A program made the translations under genes and the position numbers. A model generated the notes under the pieces. It searched no databases. It was not told where the DNA came from and saw only the letters and a program-made list of their open reading frames with translations. DNA of 64,000 nucleotides from positions 26,169,797 through 26,233,796 of the forward strand of contig CM025850.1 in NCBI GenBank assembly GCA_003952965.2. The letters are read 5' to 3'. This document shows positions 52,820 through 64,000 of the stretch, one piece after another. The DNA comes from Morella rubra. Its lineage: Eukaryota > Streptophyta > Magnoliopsida > Fagales > Myricaceae. Every line of letters begins with the position of its first letter. The first letter of the stretch is position 1.

Positions 52820-54043
52820 CCTATGATCCACCCTCCATCCATCCTATTTCTACATGGAAAGGGATAAGTATTTATATTTTGTGTCTGTAGTTTATGATTG
52901 GATTTTTACCAAAATGGGAGTCGTATTCTCATGGACCGTTGGACATGATCTAAAAATGTGTACGCGACATAGGAGGGGTGATGTGGACATTTGCCTAGTG
53001 CCAATACTCTTTGTTCAGAATCCTTCTAAAAGTGGAAGAGGGCAATGTAGACATTTGCCAAGAGTTGAAAATTAAATGTTGGAGGGGCCACAAAGACGAC
53101 AACAGCAAGCAGAATGTCAAGGACCCATTTATTTACGTCTTTACCAAGGTTCATCTTGGCTTCATTGTCTCTCCAAATACAAAGAAATGGCAATAAAACA
53201 ATTGAGAAATATGTTTGTGGTAAGAAAATTATCTTCTATATTGCATTAATATAAATTAGGCAACAAATCCAATGCAAATACAGAAATATTTATCCAGTAC
53301 TGCGGAATTGTAGATGTATAGCTCCAACGAAATTAGCATTTGGATGTAGCAGGTGGTTTCCCCCACTGCAGCAACAGGTAACGACAGCGTATTTGGGCCC
53401 GTATCTCAGGGTGTATACTGTATCTGACTGGAGCATTAAGATTAAAATTTCAAAAGGAGACTTTTGACTCTTTTATGGTAGTGTAGATCTCAGGACCTGT
53501 AATCCATGAAGATACTGTATTAATATGCAAATGGCTGCCAAAATGCATTTTTATTAGTCTGCAGGCTCCTCTGCCAACTAATACATTTACAAACTTACTG
53601 AAGTCGTAAAATCCACCGTGGTTCCAACTTCTTGACCAAAGCACAATATAAAGATAGAGCCTCCTGTGTTTGTATTAACCAGATTAGATGGAAGTCCTGT
53701 TAAATTAGCTTGCTTCAATTGAAAGAATCTGCATGGCGTTTTGCCCCTATAAACCAGAATCATGTGAGTCCATCATTTCCAAAGGTTCTTATATGCGGTT
53801 GAAACAGCAGAAGCTATTCCAGACACCTGTGCTGAGATCCAGACTAACGAAGAATGTGTCATTCCAGAAAATGAAGCAAGCAGATGAGAACATCGACAAA
53901 TACAAAGTCCAATTTCCAAACAAACAAAAAAAAATGGTATTATAAAACACGGCTCCTGCAAGCCCAGTCCTGACGATAATCATGCGAAAAGTCAAGCATT
54001 CAAGCAGGAACTTAGCCAGAGATGATCACTGTTACATTGGCCC

Positions 54044-56032
54044 TTAGCAACTCAGGTGTGGCTCATTACTTTTAATTGGATCTCTTCTCTTAACCCTTTT
54101 CTTCATCATCTCTGCCCACCTAGCTAAAACACTGGAGATCTCAAACTTACCAGCAAACTTCATCTTCTGAGCCAACTCCTCCAGTATGTCTGGTTTCCCA
54201 GCTCTGGAGAAATCAGCTGCAAACTTATTGAAATCAAGCTGGGGTGCTTTCATTCCTTTCTCTATCATTTCTTCCAAATATCTACAAGCCTCTCCAGATC
54301 TTCCCTGACTTATTAGCCCTCCGATGAAAACCGTATAGGAATTATCATCAGGGCAACACCCCTTCCTGTTCATCTCATCCCAAACTGCATGACCCATCTC
54401 ATAGTTTCTGGATTGGAAGTAGGATTTCATTATCATGTTATAAGTGTGGATTGATGGTTCCACACCACTCTCAATCATCTTCTTATATATTTTCACTGCA
54501 TCATCTGGCATCCGACGACTTGTCATCAATTTAATCAAAGCATTGTAGGTACGTCCATCAGGAGGGGAACTGTTTTCTTTCATCTCCTTCAACAACCCAA
54601 ATACAGCGTCCATATTCTTCTGGTTCCCAAAACCTGTGATCAAACACGTGTAAATCGCAGCATCCGGCTGGCATCCAGATCCAGTCATTTCATCAAAATA
54701 TCCAACCGCTTCTTTCATCTTCGTGCTCTTGCATAAATCCCTAATCAAAATCGTATAGCTCCTCACGTTGGGTGATGGACCCTTGGCCTTCATAACTTCA
54801 AACAACTTGATGGCATCAGACCTCTTCTTACACCTCAACAACCCTTCAAGCATAACATTATACGCAACTATATCAGGCTTTAAGCCCTTTTCAATCATCT
54901 CATTCCACAACCTCCCTGCTTCCATCAGATTCTTCGCTCTGCACCAACCATTAAGCAAAACAGTATATGTTTGCAAGTTATGTGTAAATCTGTCTTTCAA
55001 CTTTTCAAAAAGTACCTGCGCTTCTTTTCCGAGCTTTGCCCTCCCAAGAGTATCGAGCAAGCAATTAATTGTATCAACACCCACTTTAAATCTATACTTC
55101 TTCATTAGCTCAAAGATTCCAACAGCTTTCTTCCTTTCTTTTGCAGCAGCAAAAGCTCTAATAGCAATCATAAAGGTTTCCATATTTAACAGCCCTTGCT
55201 CACCCATCTCTTCGAGCATTGACACCATGGTCTCAAACTGCCTCGTCTTCCCTAATATATTCATCATGGCATTATACGTCCTCGAATCATGGGAAAACCC
55301 TGGCTTCTGTGCTGCCCAGCAGAAAAACCGAAAGGCCGGTTTTCGAGCGTGTTTGAAACGTTCCAACACCTCCACAACTAAATCGTGTGACAAATCAATC
55401 CCACATTCATCTAGAACCACCTCCATGTTCCTATCCAATGCAAACAATTCATCAATCACCTTGCATACCCTATCAACCTCAGTCGGGTCTGCAGCTGACT
55501 TAACCCTAAAGCCTTCGGTGCAATCACCATCACCACCACCATCATCAGCCCCGCTCTCATTTTCAGCATCAGAATCTGCACCGCTGCCTTTTAAACTGGC
55601 AAAGCCCCTAATTTTTAAATCCAACATTTTTCCTGGTAAATCAACAATGGGTAAAACTGAAAGTCTAACATTGCTGCCCCTAGAATTTGGAATCAGCACA
55701 TTTTCTTCGGAGGTACAACAAAACCCCCTATACTTCAAATCTAGCATTTTGCTTCGTAAATGAGCAATGTGCAATGCTGCAATACCAACATTTACAATGC
55801 TATAGCTGGGGCTTAGCAATTTTTTTTTTGTATGAGAGAATGAAGTGGGGTGTGGCAAAAGAAGTGGAACTTGACAGAGAACGATAGAGACTACAATGAG
55901 GAGGAGAATGAAGCATACGAGACAGGGGCATAGAGCTACCACTAGGAAGTCGCACTTGGCCTCCGCGACGCCATCCTTGTCCTCGTCCCTGATCGAAAGC
56001 GCGTAGCTGGGTGGTGGCGGTGAATTGGCCAT
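54044..56032 (-). CDS. P-class pentatricopeptide repeat protein, predicted organellar RNA-binding factor
   Basis: An open frame of 662 residues with about ten P-type PPR motifs from about residue 235 to 600. Examples are TYNAMMNILGKTRQF, TYTVLLNGWCRAKNL, AYNVMLEGLLRCKK, SYTILIRDLCKSTKM and TYNALIKLMTSRRM. Before them is a FRFFCWAAQKPGF motif, which is common at the start of this subgroup (similar to Arabidopsis At3g62470-type mitochondrial proteins). No E or DYW editing domain follows. It ends in a basic tail (MMKKRVKRRDPIK). PPR proteins of this class bind specific organellar transcripts. The start is uncertain. The first ATG of this frame (56032) gives an odd proline-rich, hydrophobic leader. 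The ATG at 56126 in another frame starts a much better targeting peptide (MVLSLRQPTKASTLLGLYRH). A short intron or a frameshift may join that to the PPR body. Confidence 0.88.
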   Translation of the reverse strand: MANSPPPPSYALSIRDEDKDGVAEAKCDFLVVALCPCLVCFILLLIVVSIVLCQVPLLLPHPTSFSHTKKKLLSPSYSIVNVGIAALHIAHLRSKMLDLKYRGFCCTSEENVLIPNSRGSNVRLSVLPIVDLPGKMLDLKIRGFASLKGSGADSDAENESGADDGGGDGDCTEGFRVKSAADPTEVDRVCKVIDELFALDRNMEVVLDECGIDLSHDLVVEVLERFKHARKPAFRFFCWAAQKPGFSHDSRTYNAMMNILGKTRQFETMVSMLEEMGEQGLLNMETFMIAIRAFAAAKERKKAVGIFELMKKYRFKVGVDTINCLLDTLGRAKLGKEAQVLFEKLKDRFTHNLQTYTVLLNGWCRAKNLMEAGRLWNEMIEKGLKPDIVAYNVMLEGLLRCKKRSDAIKLFEVMKAKGPSPNVRSYTILIRDLCKSTKMKEAVGYFDEMTGSGCQPDAAIYTCLITGFGNQKNMDAVFGLLKEMKENSSPPDGRTYNALIKLMTSRRMPDDAVKIYKKMIESGVEPSIHTYNMIMKSYFQSRNYEMGHAVWDEMNRKGCCPDDNSYTVFIGGLISQGRSGEACRYLEEMIEKGMKAPQLDFNKFAADFSRAGKPDILEELAQKMKFAGKFEISSVLARWAEMMKKRVKRRDPIKSNEPHLSC

Positions 56033-56132
56033 TGAAGTTAGGTATTACGGCTAATCGGGTCTGGGAGTGTCGGTAGAGACCGAGCAGGGTCGAGGCTTTG
56101 GTGGGTTGTCTCAGAGACAGAACCATTGGATA

Positions 56133-58366
56133 GCCATCTATTTTGTTTTTCTTTCTAAGCGGATAGCCATATATGAACGCGAGAGCGAGAGTCGAAGATC
56201 AGGATCCGACCTAACGGTTGGCGGTGGAAGGTAGCGATGGCGGGTGAGAGAGAGAGAGAGAGTCTGACACTTGTTTGTGTTGGAGTTTCTATTTCGTTTT
56301 GTTTTATGTTATTGAAAATTTTAAAAATTCACTGATCCATTTTTTATGAAATTTAAAAAAAAAAAACCTAAATTTAAAAAATTTACAAATGTTTGGTTTA
56401 GGTCATGCCGGCAAAATCACTCATTCCTATCTCCTTTTAGATTTATAACGGGAATTAACATGTGGCCAAGTCAAGTGTGTCATTTGTCATGTGCTTTAAA
56501 ATTAAACAAAACTTATAATATCTTTTTATAAATTTTATGATTTTTTAATTTTATTTTCTAACTTTATTTATTGTTATAATTATAATTTTTATTAAGTTTA
56601 AAACACAAACATGTCACATGATTTTCCATAATCAGTTCCATTAGAAATTAGACTAATGAAATGATTGATATTATAAAAATAGTTTAGATTCAACCAGTAA
56701 TTTGTTAATTTAAAAAATTCAAGTATATTTTTAGAATTTCATAAAAATTCAGAAAATGATTTAAAAAAGCAAGTCGATTTACTGCCAATTTTTCCAGTTT
56801 CACTTTAAGATTTATGCATGTTACCTATAAAGTGTAACAGACAATGTAGGCCTTCGTGCCTTGTATCACAAGATAAATAAATAATCTAAATTATTTTAAC
56901 ATTTGATGTGCAATTAATAAGATTTTTTTTTTTTTTTTTGTAAAGGGATCAGGGAAACTTCGATTGATGGAAGCCTATCCATGAAGACTCTCCCTTTTCT
57001 TAAGTGAAATTCCCCTCTTTTGATCAGCATTCAGTATCCAAATGAACGTTTATCTAAACTTATATCCGACGATTGCCCGCGATTAAACATACCAATAATC
57101 ACTAGATTTATATGGGCAATTGAGGAGTAATAAATGAGCTTTTTAAGATCCATCTGTCTCAAACTGGTGAAGGAACTATATATTACAGCAATCACGGTTG
57201 GAGTATAATGAAGGTTTTCTTTGCACAGTCAAATTACGATTAAGTTTGTAATTTACACCAAATACCATCAAATTTGACACGTTACAAAATTATTAGTTTA
57301 TATTTTACAACAAATGTTACAATTTGACACTTAGAATTGTGCAAGATAACATATTTTTTATTGATTTTAATGGTGAGATTTTAAAAATAGTGTAGTGTGA
57401 AAACCTTTAGGTGAATTGCCAGTGTTTAAAAACATAACAGTTTTTTTTGGATGTCTCAAAAAAAAAATTTTGAAGGTAGTTTAAATTTTTTGGAGTTTAT
57501 AAACAATAGTGGAGAGTCATTATTTGATTGAAAAGTTGTAAAAAAAAATAAAAAATTTTGATGTTAAAGTTTGTAAAAAAATAAAAAATTATATGCTTGC
57601 CAAACAAGCACCCTTTGGAAAATAAAAATAAAAATTTAAAAGTTTTGCTTGCCAAACAACAAAATCTCAAGTTCAACCATCATCAAATCATTTCTCTCTA
57701 CATTTTTATGTATAAAAAAAAAATTTAATCAAATCATTTTTTTTCACATTATTTTCTCCATTTTGTATGCATCCAAATATAAACCATTTCAAATAGTTTG
57801 AGTGTAAATTGTTATAAAGATTTCACCAAATAAATTTTGTAGCTGCTGCCACAGTCTTTTTTTTTCGAAATTTTACTCACCGGGTCGATCCGGAAAGGGG
57901 GAGGCCCATTTCGTTTCAGAAGGTCTAGAGATTCATTTCAAAAAACAAGAATGTCACAGCAGTTAGCCCGCGTGTCCCTAATTACCTCGCTACCGTTGCA
58001 TTCTCTCATTCAATCGGTCTTATGGAAGTCAATAACTTTCTGCCTTTTTAAAATGGACCGACAGATTGCCTAGTTCAAGGGATATTATTGCTTTAAACTA
58101 TTTAAAATGTATATGACATTTAGAGGAAAAAAACGTAAATTTTCTCATTTAAAGGGTGTAAAACGTAATTTCGAAACAAAATTATACAGTAAAGTTTCTA
58201 ATGAGGCAAGTTTGTGTGTGTGACAGTGTGCGAACATGTATGATAAATAAACATTATTTATTTTATTTTTCAGCAATGAATAAAACTTTCGTTGAGATGA
58301 ACTTCCAAACACGCGCACAAAAGAAGCTCACGTTTTACGAGGGATGCCCACTGCGTGGCAGAAACA
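56133..58366. other. Intergenic region between PPR gene and MSH6
   Basis: Divergent promoters lie at either end. There is a GAGAGAGA tract at 56247-56262, and long AT-rich stretches with poly-A/T runs (56355-56366, 56921-56940). I see nothing coding. Confidence 0.5.
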
Positions 58367-58438
58367 TTCCCGCCAAGGAACGTTTTCCGACCTTAAAACC
58401 CCTTTCCCGGCAGTTCCCAGTGCGCGCGCATTTCCCGC
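58367..58438 (+). promoter_or_regulatory. Two E2F-type sites upstream of MSH6
   Basis: TTCCCGCCAA at 58367-58376 fits the palindromic E2F consensus TTSSCGSSAA. TTTCCCGC at 58431-58438 fits TTTSSCGC. They lie 185 and 114 bp before the ATG. A GCGCGCGC-type stretch lies between them. E2F control of mismatch-repair genes in S phase is plausible but is inferred here. Confidence 0.65.
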
Positions 58439-58551
58439 CATCCCCGCGCTCATAATTCGATATCCAAAGCTCTCTTCCTCTCCTCCTTCCCATCTGTCTC
58501 TCTCGAACACTCAAAAAGTAGACGAAGTCTCTCGCACATTCTTTTACAGCG

Positions 58552-61500
58552 ATGACACCGTCACGGCGCCAGACCAGTGGCCGATCGCCACTCGTCAACC
58601 CACAGCGGCAAATCACTTCCTTCTTCTCCAAAACGAGTTCGTGTCCGTCTCCATCTTCTTCACCCTCTCCTGCTCTCTACAAACAAAGCCCTAAAATGAT
58701 TTCTAAGTCTGTCACTGAAAAGCCCGAATCCAAGCTCGGTTCTTGTCCGAGCCTAAGCCCTGGCCCTAGCCCTACCACGCCTTCCCCTCTCCAATACAAG
58801 CCCAAGAAGCCCCTGTTAGTTATCGGCGCTTCTCCGGTAAATCCCCCCGAAAAGAAATCGTACGGTGAGGACGTTGTGGGGAGGAGAATCAAGATCTATT
58901 GGCCGTTGGATAAGTCCTGGTACGAGGGCTCTGTGAAACTCTTCGACAAGGATGCTAATAAGCATTTGGTTGAATACGATGACGCTGAGGAGGAATTGTT
59001 GGATCTGGGGAGGGAGAAGATTGAGTGGGTGGAAAAGAGCGTTAAGAAGAAATTCAAGCGGTTGCGACGGGCTTCTCCCGAGTCGAAGGAGGCGATGGTT
59101 GAGAATGACGACGTAGATATTGTAAAGGGGGAGGAGGATGTTAAGGGATTTAAGCGGTCGCGGCAGCGAGGTGCGAAGGTGTCGGTTGACGATGAGGAGA
59201 TGGAAAATGTGGAAGAGAGTGAACAGAATGGTGGTGTTGATGATGATTCTAGCGATGAAGATTGGGGCAAGAATATCGAGGATGAGGTGGTTGAGGATGG
59301 TATGGACGATATGGATTTGGAGGAGGAGGATGAAGACGAAGGAGGGGTAACTCCGTTGAAAGGAAAGCATCGTGGGTCGGGGAAGCGGAAGGTCAGGGAG
59401 CGAGAGAAGCGTGAGTCCGCTACGAACAGCAAGAATGGTGGTGGTGGTCCGCATGTGAGTAAGGGAGGTGTCAAGATTTCCTTGGTGAAGCCTCCCACTA
59501 ATGTTGAGAGTAAGTGCCGGGCTTTGAGTTAGCCTGCGTTCTTGTTTATTTGTTTTGGAGAAAATAACATTGTGGGAGAAGCATCGTAAAAGTCATGTTT
59601 CATAGCAGCATAAGCTGCAAATTGTTGTTGTTTTGCATCTTTGAAGGATTGGTAATTCACTGAGGAAGGTGTTATGTAGAGTTGTGGACCTCTTTGTTTC
59701 CTGTATGCTGGTGTTTATATGGCCATGGCTGCTCTTATACTGGAGTTTCTCCCGAGTCAGACTGTATTTTTTTTGCATTGGATTTTCTTTAAATCAGGAT
59801 TTTTGAGCTAAACACAAATTGCTGTGTTTTTGTGGTCAAACAATTATGTTCACCAAATTCTTAAGCTTTATACTTGTGCCCCTGGCTATTTTCATTACCT
59901 ATTCTTATTTAGCTGAAAGAAGGGATTTCCATTTGCATTATGCTCGTTCTGTTTCTAATGTGTGCCGAGCTTGCAGTTGCTGGTGGAGATGTTTGAGATT
60001 TATATCTTAGTGGGTACAGAGCTGAACTTAAGCATTCATTTTTCATAGGTGGGAAAGCATCCAATAACCTTGGTAATGCCTTAATGGGTGATGCCGCTGA
60101 GAGATTTGGAATGCGTGAAGCTGAAAAGTTCCGCTTTCTTGGGGAGTGAGTTCCCAATATCTCTGCTATCTTTGTCCTATTGTCTATAAATCTACAAAAT
60201 GTAATTTGTTTTCTTTTTTTTGGGGGGTTGGAGGTGAGGAAGTCATGGTTACTTTTCTGTAAGTGGGAGCCTGTGCATGCCCTTCCTAGCTAATGTGTTT
60301 CTTGAAAAAGTATTTCTTTTACTTGTTTGTCAATCTATTATCGAGTGACCAAAAACATTGTGCAATTGGAGTGGCTTTAAGTGAGAAAAAGGACTATGCA
60401 TTATTGTGCACAGATATTCGTTTATAGATTTGTGGCATTTTGCTAGTAAAGTGGATGGCCTTGCCTATTTATACATGACAAACTTCTTTTGTCCTGATAA
60501 AGAGAACGCAGGGATGCAAAAAGAAGACGTCCTGGTGATGCAAACTATGATTCAAGGACAATTTACTTGCCTCCTGATTTTCTAAGAGTTTATCTGGTGG
60601 ACAGGTAATTGCTTTCTGGAAACAAGCAGTTTAATTGTCTTCTATGTGTATGCCATTTTGTATTTCTTTAATCTAGGGGCCCCTGTTATTATGCAGAGAC
60701 AATGGTGGGAATTTAAGTCGCAGCATATGGACAAGGTTTTGTTTTTTAAGGTATACGTGTAGCTCTCACATTATGTGAAGTAAAGCTAGATACTTTTGTG
60801 CTGGTTTCATTGGCCTTACTGCGGTCAAGTCATAACCAATTTCATTTTCTTGGAGCAGATGGGCAAATTTTATGAACTTTTTGAAATGGATGCACATTTA
60901 GGAGTAAAAGAGCTTGACTTGCAATATATGAAGGTATCAATATGTTCCAGTGTATTCAACCCTGATACTTTCTTCTCTTATGATGTTAGCCCTTAGATTT
61001 TTTTTTCCTCCTTCTGATAGTCACCCTAACTGAAATACTACATTATAATTGTGGAAAAAAAAAGATCAAGTTCTTTTTACTATATAGTTTTTATTTCTGG
61101 TTGAGTATATCTATGATTCTAGCCGGCAGTTCTTATCAACACTGCTTGCATTCTTAGGGAGATCAACCGCATTGTGGCTTCCCAGAAAGGAACTTCTCAA
61201 TGAATGTGGAGAAATTGGCTAGAAAGGTTGGCTCATTCATATTTCCTTGTTTTCTCTTTACTGAGTCAATTAGTTCTGGATTTATTTGATTAGCCTGTCC
61301 TTTACCTCAAAGATGCAATTTAATGTAAGCAACCTTGACAGTGCAGGGTTATCGAGTTCTTGTCATAGAGCAAACAGAAACCCCTGAACAGCTAGAGCTT
61401 CGTCGTAGAGAGCAAGGTTCTAAGGATAAGGTCTGCTTTGTTCAGAGACTGGCAATTATCAGTTTCCGTCTATTTAGCAGTATTTTTTTGTCCCTAAATT

Positions 61501-64000
61501 TGTTGCAAGTGGATATACATGTAATTTGAAAAAAATTTGTTACATGTTGTCATTGAATATCTCATTCCTGGAGATCTAACAGTCCGGTCAAAGCAAGGAA
61601 ATTTCGGTTTCAAAGGTAGATGAGATTATTGATTTTTTAATCAGACATGTAGGCCTCTGTCGAGATGGCAGGAACCAAAATTTCGGTTTCAAAGATAGAT
61701 TAGACTATTGATTTATTAATCAGACATGTAGGCCTCTGTCGAGATGGCAGGAATCAAAAGTTAGTTTCAGTGTTTGTTGTGTTTTCTTTCCAGATTTTTA
61801 TTCAGCTGGTACAATGGTTAGTAATTATTGGATATTGCCCAAGAATGATTACCATAGAAAGTGTAACAGGGTTTGATGTATATGAGAGTCATCATTTGAT
61901 TACTCCTCTACATGATTGTTAATGGTGATTCTTTTCTTTGTTTAGTGTCTATCTTGAAAATTCTACTGTGGATTCAGAAAGAAAAATAAAAGAAGAAAGG
62001 GACAATTGGAGGTTCAGAGATTTTGACATTATTACCTTTGTTGCTAGGTTGTGAAACGTGAAATATGTGCGGTGGTTACAAAAGGAACACTAACTGAGGG
62101 AGAGATGCTGTCAGCAAATCCTGACGCTTCTTACCTAATGGCAATAGCAGAAGGCTGTCAGACAAGGGCAAACCAAAATGCAGGCCACATTTTTGGTGTT
62201 TGTGTGGTCGATGTTGCTACCAGCAGGGTTATTATTGGTCAGGTGTGAGTCTACTAGAATGCTCAAGTTCACATGCTATCATATCTGTCTCTTCTGTTCT
62301 CAGGCATAACACGTGTGTGAGTGTACATTTTACACTAATATGATTTTAACTTATACATTCTTGTTTTGCACGCTAGGTGGCTCTGACTAGTTGTTGAACA
62401 AGATGTGCTTTCATGCTTCTGATCCTTGCTCTTTTACATTTTGTAGCTTTTATAGACTAGTATCAGTCATGTGTGTGTGTTTATTCTGCTATTAACTATT
62501 AGCTGTGATGGCTGGCATCTCATTCCCTCTCACAAGCGGAAAATGTTTTTTTGGCTGTTTATTTGTACATTTATCAGGTTTTCCATTAGTTCTTAATTAA
62601 ATCAATTTTTTTTTTTGCAATGATATTTGTTTGACAAAGCATGTTCCTCTTTACTAGTTTGGGGATGATACAGAGTGCAGTGCCTTGTGTTGTCTCTTGT
62701 CTGAGCTAAGGCCTGTGGAACTTGTAAAACCTGCTAAACAGCTCAGCCCAGAAACAGAGAGCACACTGCTGAGACATACAAGAAATCCTTTAGTGAATGA
62801 GTTAGTTCCACTCTTGGAATTCTGGGATGCTGGGAAAACTGTGCATGAAGTTAAAAGTATCTACAGTCGTATTGTTCAGCAATCGATTTCTGGATCCTCA
62901 AATGAAGTGAACTTGCATGGTACCCCAACCGAAATTGGGGAAAATGGGTTGGGGTGCCTACCAGATGTTCTTTCAGAGCTAGTGAGGGCAGGGGAGAATG
63001 GAAGCTGTGCACTTTCAGCTCTTGGAGCCACTCTGTTCTATCTTAAGCAGGCTTTCCTGGATGAAACATTACTTCGCTTTGCAAAGTTTGAGTTACTTCC
63101 CTGCTCTGGTTTTGGTAATATTGTCTCAAAACCATACATGGTCCTAGATGCTGCCGCGTTGGAGAACCTTGAGATTTTTGAGAATAGCAGAAATGGAGAC
63201 TCTTCGGGGTAACCTTACTGTATGCTTGTAATTCTATATACATTTTTATATAGATGTCATGTTTACTATCATTTTGACTTTATTTTGATGTCTTTTCCCT
63301 GTCTCTTTTAAGGACGCTCTACAACCAATTGAACCACTGTGTGACAGCATTTGGTAAGAGATTACTCAAAGCATGGCTTGCAAGACCTTTGTACCATCCA
63401 GAGTCAATCAGGGAACGCCAGGATGCTGTTGCGGGTTTACGGGTGAGTTTCACTTTGATATGCTGTAGTGAAATTATATTGTTATAAGTCTTAAGTGTGA
63501 GAGTATATCTTACCAAAGGTTCATTTTAGCAAAAAATCTCTCATAGCCTTTAGGGACTCCCTAAATAGAGTCAACCTCGATTGTTATAATAGGTCCCTCA
63601 GTCCCATTGGGAAGGCACTCTATCTGCTGCTTGTATGAGGCTGGCTATGAACGTGACATCGACATTTCTTGGCAGTGATCCACTGCTATACAAGCATTCT
63701 GATGTGTAGTTGTTTGCTCTTTAGGGAACTAATCTATCTTTGGCACTTGAATTTCGAAAAGCATTGTCCAGACTCCCAGACATGGACCGGTTGCTTGCAC
63801 GTGTTTTTGCTAGCAGGTAAATCTAGTGTGCCTAGTTGCACAAGTTTATATTGATAAATTTCTATCATATACATTTTATGGACGGTTAATATCAGAAGGA
63901 TTTATGTTCATTGACTTTGACTTGATGCAGTGAAGCCAACGGAAGAAACGCCAACAAAGTGGTTCTATATGAGGATGCAGCAAAGAAACAGCTCCAAGAG
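58552..64000 (+). CDS. MSH6: MSH6, mismatch-recognition subunit of MutS-alpha (5' part; runs off the window)
   Basis: Exons join in phase: 58552-59509, 60049-60145, 60512-60604, 60699-60750, 60859-60933, 61158-61226, 61347-61430, 62048-62242, 62658-63208, 63313-63442, 63725-63816, and 63931 onward. About 820 residues are covered. Near the N-terminus is a PCNA-binding box (QRQITSFF). A Tudor domain follows at about residues 100-160 (VVGRRIKIYWPLDKSWYEG), then a long acidic/basic linker. The MutS mismatch-binding domain carries the F-x-E motif region (MGKFYELFEMDAH), followed by the connector and the start of the lever domain (LENLEIFENSRNG, LPDMDRLLARVF). The ATPase domain lies beyond the window. 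MSH6 pairs with MSH2 to recognise base mismatches and small loops. The N-terminal Tudor domain is typical of plant MSH6. The splice sites are inferred from GT/AG, phase and family alignment. Confidence 0.94.
61600..61757. repeat. 79-bp tandem duplication in an MSH6 intron
   Basis: Two units (about 61600-61678 and 61679-61757) share AATTTCGGTTTCAAAG and the block starting ATCAGACATGTAGGCCTCTG and ending CGAGATGGCAGGAA. About five differences separate them. It lies in the intron between exons 7 and 8, away from the splice sites. Confidence 0.85.

Larger units (their letters stand above)
47911..54043. other. Gene-poor AT-rich region upstream of the CKI1-like gene
   Basis: No open frame here has recognisable homology. 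Present are AT microsatellites at about 48236-48256, 49225-49238, 49891-49913, 50674-50688 and 52715-52732, a GA repeat at about 51187-51212, CG-rich GAGCGCGCGC at 49431-49440, a small hAT MITE, and a direct repeat at 52288-52530. One or more 5' exons of the kinase gene may lie here, but I found no block resembling the CKI1 sensor domain on the minus strand. Confidence 0.5.

Noticed and set aside
53733-53945. 70-residue open frame on the plus strand near the PPR 3' end
   Set aside because: No homology recognised. It overlaps equally long frames on the other strand and looks like chance.
54768-55763. 331-residue plus-strand open frame
   Set aside because: It is the antisense shadow of the PPR gene, which has clear PPR motifs on the minus strand.
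57425-57790. Possible MITE with TTGGATG / CATCCAA ends
   Set aside because: The terminal similarity is only a few bases in very AT-rich DNA, and no target duplication is visible.
58816-59498. Minus-strand frames of 212 and 200 residues
   Set aside because: Antisense shadows of MSH6 exon 1. Their Ser/Ile-rich composition mirrors the acidic linker codons.

Overview
This window is eukaryotic nuclear DNA from a flowering plant, most likely a eudicot and plausibly woody. The evidence is the many short exons with GT..AG introns, AT-rich intergenic DNA, plant-specific families (F-box/FBA, CKI1-type histidine kinase, P-class PPR, MSH6 with a Tudor domain, eugenol synthase-like reductase), and plant-type Ty1-copia, LINE and hAT elements. 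The species cannot be named from the sequence alone. Layout: 0.9-2.2 kb, a single-exon F-box gene (+). 3.0-5.5 kb, a decayed NmrA/isoflavone-reductase-like gene (-) that resembles eugenol synthase or PCBER. 6.5-26.0 kb is a mobile-element block. Its core is a very large, near-perfect inverted duplication: arms 7361-16685 and 16709-26028 around a 23-bp spacer. Each arm holds a hAT transposase tail, PPR gene fragments in two orientations, a solo LTR, two LINE ORF1 copies, a MITE, and a LINE cut off inside its reverse transcriptase. 27.1-37.1 kb: tRNA-His(GUG), MCM7 (15 exons) and DIM1A (2 exons), all on +. 38.1-39.1 kb: a small acidic-tailed conserved-looking protein (-). 39.4-44.3 kb: a Ty1-copia element with both LTRs, PBS, polypurine tract and 5-bp target-site duplication, whose gag-pol is broken. 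45.1-47.9 kb: a CKI1-like histidine kinase (-) with an intact kinase and receiver but no visible extracellular sensor. 47.9-54.0 kb is gene-poor, AT-rich DNA with microsatellites and a small hAT MITE. 54.0-56.1 kb: a P-class PPR gene (-). 58.5 kb to the end: MSH6 (+), running off the window after the start of exon 12. The host genes are single-copy housekeeping or regulatory genes rather than a pathway cluster. MCM7 (replicative helicase) and MSH6 (mismatch recognition) both act in S phase, and both have E2F-type sites just upstream of their start codons. DIM1A has a telo-box and a site II-type motif, as expected for a ribosome-biogenesis gene. The strongest signal in the window is the 18.7-kb palindrome. 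Every arm-to-arm difference I found lies in the solo LTR or the MITE; the other parts I compared were identical. It is either a very recent fold-back duplication or an assembly fold-back, and spanning long reads would decide between the two.
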